Source: Heterodera schachtii (lineage: Eukaryota; Nematoda; Chromadorea; Rhabditida; Heteroderidae). From it: a stretch of 64,000 bases of DNA. A program made the translations under genes and the position numbers. Within the stretch, counting starts at the first letter, position 1. Each line of letters opens with the position of its first letter. The stretch lies in contig SIJG01000172.1 in assembly GCA_023374025.1 (NCBI GenBank), positions 134,720-198,719 on the forward strand, read 5' to 3'. The notes under the pieces were generated by a model that did not search any database, was not told the origin of the DNA, and saw nothing but the letters and a program-made list of their open reading frames with translations. Shown here one piece after another: positions 50,460 to 62,700 of this stretch.

Positions 50460-51255
50460 TCACTTTTCTTCTTCTTCTGTTCTCTTAAACATTTCTTCTC
50501 CAAATTGTTTCTTCCATTTTAAAATGGTATTTTGGTGGATTTTCATAATTTTGGCAATTTCATTATCACTCATTTTCGGATTTTCTTTTTAAATTTGCCA
50601 ATAAATTTTCATTTTTTCCATTTTTTCTTCTTCCGTTATTCTTTTCTTGCTAATGCCAAATTGTTTCTTCCATTTAAAAATTGTTCCATAGCCAATTCCA
50701 ATTTTCTTACAAATTTCGGCATAATTTTGTCTCCATTCTTTTCTTGAATATTTTCTTCCTTTTTGTTTAAATTCATTGATCATTTCAATGTATTTTTGAA
50801 CAATTTCGCGTTTTTCTTCATCAGTTTTTGATTTGTAGTTTTTATGTATTTGTTGGTTAAGCCCAAATTGTTTATTTTCTGTTTTGTTTATATTCATTTG
50901 TCATTTCAATTAATTTTTGCACAATTTCAAATTTTTCTTCATCAGTTTTTGATTTGTGACATTTATTTTTTTGAAGACCAAATTCTTTGATCCATTTTTG
51001 AATATATGTGCGATTTGTCCCCAACTTTTTTGCTATTTTCTGTTTAATTTTCCCCCATTCTTTTGATGAATATTTTCTTCCTTTTTGCTTTATTCTCTCT
51101 TTTATTTTATAATATTTTTGAATTTTTTCTCTTTTTTCTTCAAATATTTCATCAAATGATTTCTGTTCCAATTCTTTATCCACCCATCCAACATAATTAA
51201 TATTAATTATGATGATCAAAAACAAAATTAAAGAAAATATTAAGCATAATTTCAT
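50460..51255 (-). pseudogene. Secreted triple-HTH family copy with duplicated linker
   Basis: Signal peptide MKLCLIFSLILFLI..., then KELEQKSFDEIF with the usual GEKWEEKEE shortened, and module 1 (KIAKKLGTNRTYIQKWIKEFGL). The linker KSKTDEEKFEIVQ..NEYKQNRK ends at a frame change near 50,875. A second linker copy (NYKSKTDEEKREIVQKY) and module 2 (EICKKIGIGYGTIFKWKKQFGIS) follow. A TAA at about 50,590 precedes a complete module 3 (NEIAKIMKIHQNTILKWKKQFG) ending EEEEK at 50,460. The repeated linker is a tandem duplication of about 110 bp. Confidence 0.75.
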
Positions 51256-52245
51256 TTCAAAGATGAATTATTTCTAAAACAAATTAAATTTAAAGCATTA
51301 AAAAGAATTTATTATTTTAATTTGATATCATATTATTCATGGCAAATACATATATATAATTAATAAATTTTCTCATTAATTATATAATAAATAATTTTAA
51401 ATAAATTATAAAGAAATAAAAAATAAAGTAATTCCTCGATTAAATAAACATTTTTATTCCTACTGCTGATCAAAAAATATTTTTGTTCTTCCCTACTTTC
51501 TTTGCAATTTCAATTAAAAGAGTAGAGTAGAAATTAATTATTTAATAATATTCTTACTTACAATTACCTAATATTTATTTTGCTAATGTTAAATCGCCAA
51601 GTAATAAAAGAAAATTTTTAATAAAAATCGGATATTTCCATGGTTATGCAAAAATCGTGCAAAATCATTTTAATGTAATAATACTTATTAAATTGATAAA
51701 AAATAGAGAAAAAATTTTTTTTTTCATACAAATAAAAATGATTATTTTTGAATAGTATTTTCATAATAATTTGAATTATATAATAACAAAATTAAAAAAA
51801 AAAATTGTCAACTTCGCGGGTGAGGAAAAAGTTTGAAAATCCAATTTCAATTAGACATCTAATTCATTTTAATTATACAGTTTGGCTTTATCTTGTACAG
51901 TTTGGTTATATTTAGGCAAACAAAATTAAAAATTTTTCAAAAATAAAAATGGGAAAAAGCGGATTTATATAGACAGAAAATACAAAATTAGAACATAACA
52001 CCAAAATATGGATAAAAAATTACAAATTATCATTAGAGTTGTAAATTATATGGACTAAAAAACGCAAAAAATGTATATAAACCATCAAATAAAAAAGCAC
52101 CAAAACAACCAAAAAAAAAAAAAAAAAAGAATTTAGACCTTTTTTTATTTAGAATTTTTTTTATTAAATATTGAGCCTATTTTTTTTCTTCTATTTAATG
52201 CTATTTTTTTATAAATTTTCAACAATTTTGGGATTTCCGAAGTTA
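51256..52245. other. Upstream region of the minus-strand copy, plus intergenic DNA
   Basis: 51,256-51,550 is a type B upstream module (CTACTGCTGATCAAAAAATATT, TCCCTACTTTCTTTGC). 51,800-51,920 is the inverted distal element (CTTCGCGGGTGAGG, GAAAATCCAATTTCAATTAG). A 17-base poly-A run lies near 52,115. No other gene seen. Confidence 0.5.
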
Positions 52246-52843
52246 TTACGAGTTTCTCAAATTTTGCATAATTTTATTGACTTTCATTTTTTCCATTTTA
52301 TCTTCCTCCGTTATTTTACAGCAAATGCCAAATTGCTTTTTCCATCTCTCAATTGTTGTTTGACTTACTCCAATTTTCTTACCAATTTCGGCATAATTTT
52401 TGTTCCATTCTTTTTTCGAAATATTTTCTGTTTTGTTTATATTCATTTGCCATTTCAATGAATTTTCGAACAATTTCAATTTTTTCATCATCAGTTTTTG
52501 ATTTATAGTTTTTATTTATTTTTTGAAGACCAAATTCATTAATCCATTGGTAAATTTTCATTCGATTTGTTCCCAATTTTTTCGCTAATTTCATAGTAAT
52601 TTTACTCCATTCTTTTGTTGAATATTTTTTTCCTTTTTCCTTTATTTTCTCTTTTATTTTTAAATATTTTCCAACAATTTCTCTTTTTTTCTGCTCATTT
52701 CGTTCTTTTTCTTCTTTTTCTTCCCATTTTTCTCCAAATATTTCATCAAATGATTTTTGCGGTAATTTTTTATTTTCCGTTTTAATTTGATGAATTTCCA
52801 TTATCATAAATATAATTGGGATAAATATTAATCGGAATTTCAT
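52246..52843 (-). pseudogene. Secreted triple-HTH family copy lacking module 3
   Basis: Signal peptide MKFRLIFIPIIFMIMEI, KKLPQKSFDEIFGEKWEEKEE, module 1 (KLAKKLGTNRMKIYQWINEFGL) and the linker. A frameshift near 52,430 leads into module 2 (EIGKKIGVSQTTIERWKKQFGI), which ends after EEDKMEKMK. Module 3 is replaced by unrelated sequence and a stop at 52,246. The signal peptide belongs to a distinct subtype shared only with the copy at 53,457. Confidence 0.75.
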
Positions 52844-53456
52844 CTTCTTCAGAAATTTAAAAACAAATTTATATTATTTTCTTGTAAAAATGTAATTTTT
52901 CATTATTATTTTGGCTTTTATTGATGTCAAAATCGCCTTCTACTGATTTCCTGTAAAATAAAATCCTTATTGAAAATAAATAATAATTTTAATTAAGTAT
53001 ATAATTTTTCTACTGAACATGGAATAATAAATTATAAATTTATATGTGTAATTTTTTCTTTTAACGACTTTGGCTAATGACTATTTTTTCAAAATTTATA
53101 CGAAAATTTCAATGATACAAAAAAGCATCAAAAAAAACATTTTTTTTCTTTCATAAAGTGACAAATTATTTATATTCTCTAATAATAAATGAAAAAAAAA
53201 AAATTAAAAAACGATTCCTATTCCAAAAAAAATAAAATAAAAATTAATAATTTTATATTTTCACATACAATTTATTTATTATTAGAAAAATTATATACAT
53301 GAGCAAAATTATTTTATATATTAAGTAGTAATTTTGATTTAGAGGAAACCAATAGAAAGGCGATTTTTACATCAATAAAATACCAAAATAATAATCAAAA
53401 ATTATATTATTACATGAATAAATATTAACTTTACTTTAAGAAAATTTGTGAAGAAA
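52844..53456. promoter_or_regulatory. Shared inverted upstream region of two divergent copies
   Basis: 52,905-52,950 (TTATTTTGGCTTTTATTGATG, AAATCGCCTTCTACTGATTT) is the inverse of 53,340-53,395 (AGAAAGGCGATTTTTACATC, AAAATACCAAAATAATAA). The two flank a divergent pair of gene starts at 52,843 (-) and 53,457 (+). It is an inverted duplication of gene start plus upstream region. The centre is plain AT-rich DNA. Confidence 0.55.
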
Positions 53457-53700
53457 ATGAAATTTCGCATATTAATAATTCCAATCATATTTATGATAAT
53501 GGAAATTCACCAAATTTTATCAGAAGATAAAAAGTTGGGAAGAAAAAGAAGAAAAACAACAAAATGAGCAGAAAAAAAGAGAAATAATTGGCAAATATTA
53601 TAAAAAAAAGAGAAAATAAAGCAAAAAGTAAGAAAACATTCGAAAAAAGAATAAAAATCGCAAAGAAAATTGGGGACAAATCGCACATATATTCAAAAAA
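53457..53700 (+). pseudogene. Secreted triple-HTH family copy, degenerate 5' part
   Basis: ATG at 53,457 opens MKFRILIIPIIFMIMEIHQI, the same signal-peptide subtype as the copy at 52,843. A deletion removes the LQQKSFDEIF motif. A frameshifted remnant of the acidic/basic region and module 1 (AKKIGDKSHIYSKN) fades by 53,700. Confidence 0.7.
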
Positions 53701-53799
53701 TAAGACAAATTTTAATGTTGTGTTATTTATTTCATTCAAATATCTTTCAATTTCATGGGTAAATGAATATCTTATATATTTCAAGTCGAAAAAATAAAG

Positions 53800-56700
53800 T
53801 ATATTGTGATGTTTTTCATCAATCTAAGATTTACATTAATTATTATCTTTTTTTTTCATTCGAAAGGTTTTTTATTTCATAATTAATTGTGTATATTGTG
53901 ATCTATTTTTATTACAATTATTTATTAATTATATAAATTTTTGCACGCTCATTCATCAACAATATGACTTAATTATTTTTTCATAATTTGTCTTTTGATA
54001 ATAATAAAAAAAATACCAAATAAGTTAGACTTACTTTCCTAATTGTTATCTGAATTGTCCAATATATATTCATAAAATTTTTGTATTTACATATAATTAG
54101 ATTCTGTCTATACGACATAGTGTAAAATTTGCTTCCTCAAATGTTTTGAAAAATTTTAAATTTATTTTTAATGTTTGATTCAAAGATAAATTTTATTTAC
54201 CCAATTGTTTGGTCAATATTTAATTCGATACTGTATTGTATTTCTGCAATAATTCAATTTTACATAAAAATGTTGCTCTTCAACAGCAGTTGGTCCAATT
54301 GTTCCCACCCTTTATAACACACTTGTTATAATTGGCGCAAAAATATTTTATTTATTACGAATTTGTTTTAAATTTGTTTTGGCGATTAGAAAATTGGTAT
54401 TTTTGTTTTTAATTTATTCATTGAATTGTTTTTAATTTGACTGAATATATTTAGATTTTCTATAAACTTTAGACCACGAACACGATAATCTTTTCCGGGA
54501 CGATCTCGTTTACTAGGAGACAATATTTAAAATAAAATTATTTTATTTTAATTTAATCATATTTGAAAATATTTCTTTATTTTTTTAATGGATATAGTAA
54601 TTAAGTTTATTCAACTATTTTTTTCTGTTATTTAGAGTGGATTATTATTTTAAAATTATTTTGCTTCTTTTATCAATTTTTTTCATGATGGTTTATTTCC
54701 TTTGCAGTAAAATGATTCATAATGTAATACCACTTTTAGAGGTCATATTTTATTATTTTTATTAATTATGATAGTGTTATAAAATTTTAATGATTTAAAG
54801 TTCTCATAGTTTTATATTCTTAATTTTATATTTTTTGGTTTTTCATTTGGCTATAATATTTCTAATGATTGATTCATGTTAATATTTTCTTTCAATTGTT
54901 AATTTTCGCTAAATAAATAGGCATTACACTTTTCGGCAAATTCTGACAAAGACTAATGCATTTCAATTTTTTCTTTATTTTTAATTTACTTTTATATATA
55001 ATTTTTTTTATTTAAGTTTTTTTGTTGTTTCTTTATAATATTTATGCATTTATTATTTATTTATTTGCTTAATAATATATGTATAATTTTAATTTAATTA
55101 ATTCTGATCAAATATTCAAGGATAATTTTCTTAACTGCAAAAATTAAATTATTTACTTTATCTTTTAATTTTTTTATTGAATATAAATATGGTTTTTAAA
55201 CTCTTGATTATGGGCAAGTTCTTTAAGTTGTGATATCGTTCATGGAATTTTTATTTAATTTTTTTTTACATATTTTAGTCTGTGTCTTACATAATATTTG
55301 ATTATATTCATGTTTTTTAGTTTTTGTTCCGCTTTTTTCCTCGATAATTTTCTCATCTCGCTTATTTTTGCCTTTTAATTATAGTTGAGCTCGTTTTAAA
55401 TATTATTTAAGTGGTTTTCCATTTAAAATGTTCAAATAATAGCAAAAGTTCAATTATAAATAATAATTTTTATTAAAAAATTTTCAAATAACCACCATAA
55501 GTGAAATATGTTTATGATTTTTTATTGATTTAGAAAAATTTTTTTTATGAAGTTTTATGAATTTTTGTTTGACTTAGTCTTTGAATTTTTTTTATTGTAA
55601 AATTGCGTTCATTTTCTAATATTAAAAAAATTCGTTCAATAAATTCCAATATTATAATTATCCGTAAAAACTTTTAATTTTAAGCATTTATTATTTTAAT
55701 TATTCCTCACAATAAATTAAATTTACTGACTTGGTGTTTAATTTTTTTTTTATTGTGATTATAAATATCTTTTTAAATTCTTGTAACCTAAAAATTGTTC
55801 CGCAGTGTTTTCAACGATATCAATTCGTTGCCGACCCATTTGGATATTAACTATTTTTTACAATCAATTAAATTATTGACTTAATCCTTTTTAATTTAAA
55901 AAATCTTTTGAAATATCAATATTCAATTTAGCTTTTTATATTAATTAAAAGAAAACTATCGTTTTTCCATTTATGTTAATTTTATTTACATTTTTAAATG
56001 TACATGTTTCCCAAAAAATTTTTTATCATCATATAATTTAATTTTATCTCGGAATTCATCATAACACGAGCCGATCGGCCATTTCCATCAGCAACCTATA
56101 AATAATAAGCAATTGTTGATTATTTTTTTAAGAAAAATTATAAAATATAATCGTTTTAGCAAATTTTATTTTATTAAGAAATATAATCATATATAAATTT
56201 GATCGTAATAAGAATTAAATTGAAAAATATGCATATATTAAGGAAAAGAATTATAACATTTCATTTAAAAGCTATCATAAAATTTAAATGAAGAAGAAAT
56301 AATTTTTAGAATGCCATTTAATTATAAGTTTTATTTCTTTTTTCAAACAGATTCATATTAATTTTAATACTTCAAGGTACTATTTATTGTTCTAATATTT
56401 ATATAAGTAGTCCAATTACATTCCAAAATTTCTTTCCTGTCTATCATTTGTCTTTAATTTGAATTGCGATGGAACATATGTATATGATTTTATTTAAATT
56501 TTAATGTTCAAATGCGCATATTTTCTTTACTATTATTAGTATTGGTTCAATTATTCAGTAAATGTTTAACCTCATTAAATTAATTATCAATCATGCGAAA
56601 AATGGCCGAGTAATTTCTATTGTGTAAGAAAATGGATATTTTTTGTGAAATTAATCTAACTGATGAATTAAATATTTAAAATTTCTATTTAATTTTTACT

Positions 56701-59700
56701 ATTGACATTCCGATGCTCAAAATGATCCATCAAACATTTTCAATAAATTAACGTATTTCTCAGTATTATCTATTATCCAACACCAAATTTGGGTAAATAA
56801 ATCATAAAATTTTTATTTTTACTATAATTAATAAAAATATGACTTGCATATGCACCCTTGCTTATAAATCATTGATTGCTGACTACGCCTTCAACAGTTA
56901 GCAGTTTTATTTTAAATTTAAAGCTTTTTTGTATTATTTTTATTTTTGTTTATTTATTTTTACATAATAATGATTTCACTCGCTGTCGTGATGTTTGATG
57001 CTTTTTGTAGACCCTCTTGGTTTTTTTTTTGTTGATTTTGCAACATAAAATATATTTGATTAATATTCATTAGTTTTATTTGAATTTTTTTTTTAAACAT
57101 TACAATTTTCTCTAAATTAAATATAATCAATTTAAGAATATTTCAACGAATAATAACATAACATTTATTTTTTTATTTTCTCGCTTTCTTCCTCGTGCTT
57201 AACTGAAAGTTTTATTTGTCAATTTTTTTTTTGTATTCTTCTGTTGATTTAGAATATGCATATAGTATTAATTAATTATCAATTATAACAATAATCCCAA
57301 AAAAACTTTTTTCTACAGTATGAAAAAACTATTTAAATGATTTGATTTAAATATTATTAATAATCAATTATTTATTTAAAAATTATATTTTTCTTACACG
57401 TGAGAGATGATTTTTTATAATTCCTTTGAACTTTCATATCTTGCTTTATGGAGGTTTATAAGGCCGAGCACATAAGCTTCTTTGCGTTGCATTTAAAATG
57501 TTTATTATTTAAAATAATATCGTATAAAAGGATCATTGTTTAAAAATTATAATATATTTATGACTTTTGAAATAGTGATGCTTATAATCGTTTTTATAAT
57601 TTAAATAATTTTTTTTAAATGAGAGTAGGGCGATACCAGTTTCATTAGCAGGTACCGGTAATCAACGGTACTGGAAAAACCGCCGGTACGGATAACAAAT
57701 AATATTTTCAGCAGGTACCGGTAAAATGTCATTTTATTCTAAATTTTTTGCACATTTGTAATTCTATAAGTTTATTTATAATTGTCTATATTTTTAAAAT
57801 TTCATATTTTAGAGAATTTTCTGTTTCTAATTAATTTTGTGACTCATATTCGTTTTCATTTCAATAAGATCATGAACCGAATATTCGTTTATGTATAAAT
57901 AACTTTCATTTTCAAAATCGGAATAATTTTTTTATTCTATGCTTTTTTACAAAATTTTATTTGTAACTTTCGCTTATATTAAAAACGATATTATTATAAG
58001 ACTGTAATAATTGAGAATTGAAAGTGTTTTTTAAATAACTTTTAAACAATTATTCTATTTAATAAATTTTTCTAAACCACGATCATCTGACAAACGTCGT
58101 TGATAATAACGACCTCTGGTAACCGATGCCACCAGGCAATGTCTCTGAGTGTGTGAACAAGACTTCGATAATCTCGGGAAACATATTTTATCATCATGTT
58201 TTATAAATGATTCTCATTTTTAATAAATTCTTAATTTCAAATTAAGCATTAATTTTATATTTTATTTTTTTGGTATTTTTCATATTTTTAATTCAACAAA
58301 TAAAATACACCATCAAAATTCGTAATTTGACCAAGGTGCTGGGTGTTTTATGTCGCCGTCTTGTTGTTCTTCTTCTTTGCTGCTTTCTTTCATTTTTAAT
58401 TTACATAGATGATTTTTTTACAGTGAATTTGTATTTTTATATCAATCATTTTTATTGCAAATAATTACCTGAAGCAGAATTTAAATAACAAATAAAAGTT
58501 TTCAATTATTTTTTTCTTTAACCCTCTAAATTGAAAAAATCGTTTATCATATATATATGTATAATTTTTTTTTGAAATTTCTTATTTTTGATTTAAAATT
58601 AAACCTCCAATTTATGATTAAGTTAAGCTTTGATCAGTGAATTTCATGAGCACTTTTTATTGATTGCCTGAGTTATTTGCAATTTTTCTGACATTAAGTA
58701 AATTATAAAATATGCATAGGAGACGAAACAAACTACAAATCAATATGGCTAATAGATGCCAATTAATAAATAATAATTAATAAGAAAGGGCCTTTTTTAT
58801 TTCCAACCTCTTTACGATTTACATTTCAGGATAAAAAAATTGATATATTAAAAAAAATTTCTTTTTTTATATTATATTTTACTTAACAAAATTTTTCATT
58901 TTATTTTATATATCTTAAACAATATTTATGACAATTATTGTTTTTATATCATATCTGTTGCCGTCTAATCTCTATGCTGTTTTATTTTTACAGGTATAAA
59001 TTTAAATTTTAAATTATTCAGGGTCCTTATATCAATAAAAAAAATTAATTTCTCCTTCAATTATCCTGAGTCTTAATACATTAGTTCTATTAATTTGAAT
59101 GTTGATTCCAAATTTAAAAGATTTATGCTAGTTTTTATAAATATTTGATTGATAGTTTTAATATAATTTTTGTTAAGCTTTTTAAATTTAGTATATCCTT
59201 ATTTTTAATAATTAACAAAATTATAAATATTTTTGCTCGTTTTGGTTGTAATAACAAGTTGAAGTTGTCAATTTAAATCTCGGCGCTCTTTAATAAAAGA
59301 TGAATAATCATTAATAATTTTTGTAATTTGGAAATGCAGTTTAATAATTTTATAAAAATGAGTTCCTTTTAACTCTTTGTTTATATAATATCTTTTCTAT
59401 TTTGGTTGCATGTTTTCGTTTTCGAATACTTGGGTAATCAATTTCAATAAGATTACTTTATTTATTTTTGGATTTTAATTTAAATGATATTAAATATGCT
59501 TCTTCATAAATATTTAATGTTTATTTATCTAAGAGTCCTTGTATAGTATTTAATATTAATTCATTCATTTATTTTACTAATTTAATTTTAAATTTTTTTG
59601 AATAATAATTTTCTTTTCTTTGCACCTATGACTTTTACAAAAAATATATGACGTTTTTCCAAAAGAAGTTTTTTTAAAATTTCAATCATAATTTATATAT

Positions 59701-62700
59701 TTTATTTTGATTAATAAACAAATGTTCGCCTATTGCGATTGCAATTATAAATCAAAATGAGTTAACAATGATTTTATAGATTTTAAATTTAAAATTTTTA
59801 TCTAAAATTATTATAAAGAAAAGAAGATTTTGTGAAAAAGATTTATTTAGTATAAATTACTATTTATCTAATTTTTGTTATTGGTATTTATTTATAAAAT
59901 GGGCTTTGCCAATTTAATTTATATTGAGTAATTTTTTTTTAAATATGCATTGAGACCATTTGTCATTTTTCATATTATAGTTTCAAATATTTTTTCTTTG
60001 TTATTTGAAAATAATTTAGAAATTTAACAATAATTATTAAATAGAATTTTCAAAAACGTCGCCTTAAAATCTGAAAGATTCAATGGGAAGTATTTAGAAA
60101 GGTTATTTATTATACATACATGACAAAAGTATGGGAATTAATTTTTTTTTTAAATCCGGGTTTCCTAGGTAGAAATCAGCAATTTTAATTGTCCAATTTT
60201 TCACGAAAAGAAAAATTTGGCATTACGGCAAAACTCCTAAAAGAATTTTCTGGGCTTTTCGGCATCCTACAAATTAATTTTTTTTTTTTGTCTGCATTAA
60301 TCATTTTGATGATGGCACATAAATGTCAAAGATGTAGCGCTCAAAATAGTAACCTTTATATTTAAATAATTGAATATTTGAGTTTTATGGCATTTCGTGC
60401 ATATATATTTTATGAATATATTTGGTCATTTTCATTGGAAGTCCAACTCTGAAGAATGCTATTTTAATATATACCGTATTATCTCTAATTATCACCCCGG
60501 GGGATGACATAGTAAAAAATAGGTGCAAAACCTCGGAAATAGGTATTTTTAGATGTTTATTTTAAGTAAATTTGGGCGGAAAATATAATTTTCGTGCCTT
60601 TTTGTAAAATTCAATTTAGCAGAAAAATAGTTGAAACGTTAAAACTTAAAAATCCGGGGTTTGGAAATTACAAAGGAGAAAAAATTGTCGTGAGAAGTAA
60701 AATAGGTAATTGAAGTGGAGGAATAAGGAGGATGTAGGACTCAGCGGAGGAAGCATGGCAATGCCAAACTGTGTGTTGTGAGGCAATGATGCCAATGGTG
60801 CGGTGCGATGGATGGCGTCGTTTTGTGCGTTGATTTGCTAACAAAGAATGCAGCGAGAGAGTGATAGAAGAGTCAGAGAGGGGAAAGAAAAGAAATAGAG
60901 AGAAAGAGATTACAGAGAGAGAGAAAAGAGGTGGGTGAGGAAGTGAAAGAAAAGAGAGAGCGTGAGAGGGGGGGGGGGGAGAGTAAATTTTAATAATTTT
61001 CCATAGAAACTATTTATATTGGTTTTATTGAGGGGACTATCGGGACCCTTGGTTTAATCGTTTTGATTAATAATTGATATATTTTTAATTTTTTTATTGA
61101 TTTTCTCTGTATTTTTTTCTGCAATTTTTCATCAGATTGCGAAAAGTCGAAATTTTTGAGAGTATGCATAGAGCTTTCGAATGATACCAAGATTGTTGGC
61201 TTTGGTTGACAAAAAAAAAAGCTATAGATCGAAAACTTGGCTGGGGCCGAACCGTGCGGGGCCAAACCGAGCGAGCACATAGAAAGAGTTTAGTTCAAAA
61301 TTAATTAATTTCTAAACATCGATCATCCACGACTCATTTGTGATTGATCAACCGCTTACCAAATTTTTGCAGAGATAAGTAATTCACCCGAGGAAATCTG
61401 TTTGGTACTGGTTAATAAACGATCGTGAACAACTCTACTTATTTTTATTTTACATAAATTCCTAATTTTTGAAAAACTAATAAGGAAAATATGATGATCA
61501 TCAATTTTTTTTTAAATCATATTTCTTTAATATTCAATTATTTACATCAGTAAATTTATCAAATTGAATATCATAAAAAATTTAATTTGAACTCATTCAT
61601 CATAAATAATTTAATAAAAGCACAAAATATTTACAAAAAAAAATCGATAAATAAACTTAGTAATTGAAATATTAATAAAAGAAATAATACTTTCATTAAA
61701 AATTATTGGCAAAACATTTCAATTTAATGAAACTTTATTTACACATTAACTTGAATATTTTTGCAATATTTTTCTTATATTAATTTTTCATTAAATTGTT
61801 TTAGTAATTAGACTGAATTAAAATTATTTAAATTTATTTTGAAAAAATTTTCTGAAATTATTAATTATTTGTTTTTGAAAGAATGGGTTTATATGTGTTA
61901 TTAAATTCTTGTTCCACATTGTTCTTTTAGGGCGACCGAAGAAGCATGTTTTATAATTATATACAAAATTCTTAAATCAATTATATATAAAATTCTTAAA
62001 TCAATCTTATTTTAAAATGGTTTTCTTATATTAATTTTTTATAAGGATAACATAAAATAATTGAATGTATTAATCTATTTGTTTTTTACATGAAAAAAAT
62101 ATTATTTTAAAATATAATTTTGTTTTAATCAATTATTTATAATGACGTTTTTAATTCATTTAAAAAAAATTTCTGAAGGTTTTCTGAGTGAAACTTTCGT
62201 TTTTTAAACATTTATTTGCAAAAGAATTATCAAAGTTTAATTTATAATTCGATTTTTTGGACTGAAATTGTTTCTGAGCTCTACCAGATGTGGTTGAGCA
62301 GTTAGAGATTATTTTCGAATGTTTTTTTTTATATAAAAAACTTCATTTTTATCTTATTAAAAAAAAATTTCAATTAAATTATACTTTAAATTGCTATTAA
62401 TTTTTTTGTTATATTATAAATTATTATTTTTTTTAAATTATGTAAAGCTTTGATTTCACCATGTATTTTATTATTTTCATGCCATAATTATTTAATTCTT
62501 TTATTTTAATCTTGTCACCTTCGGAATTCGTCAGACTTATTTTTACGCGTCTCATCATATACGTATTTAGTATAAAATGCATTACACATATTTTTTCCTT
62601 AATTTATTTTTTGTATTTTTTAAGAGAAAATAATGAATAATTTAAGTATGGTGCTGAATTTAAATTTATCTTTATTACATGCGGTGAATTTTCATTTGGC

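Noticed and set aside
61014..61280. Minus-strand frame of 88 codons near the polypurine tract
   Set aside because: The N-terminal part is a GGCCCC/GGTTCGG-type repeat and the rest is AT-rich. No domain, and conservation is not assessable.
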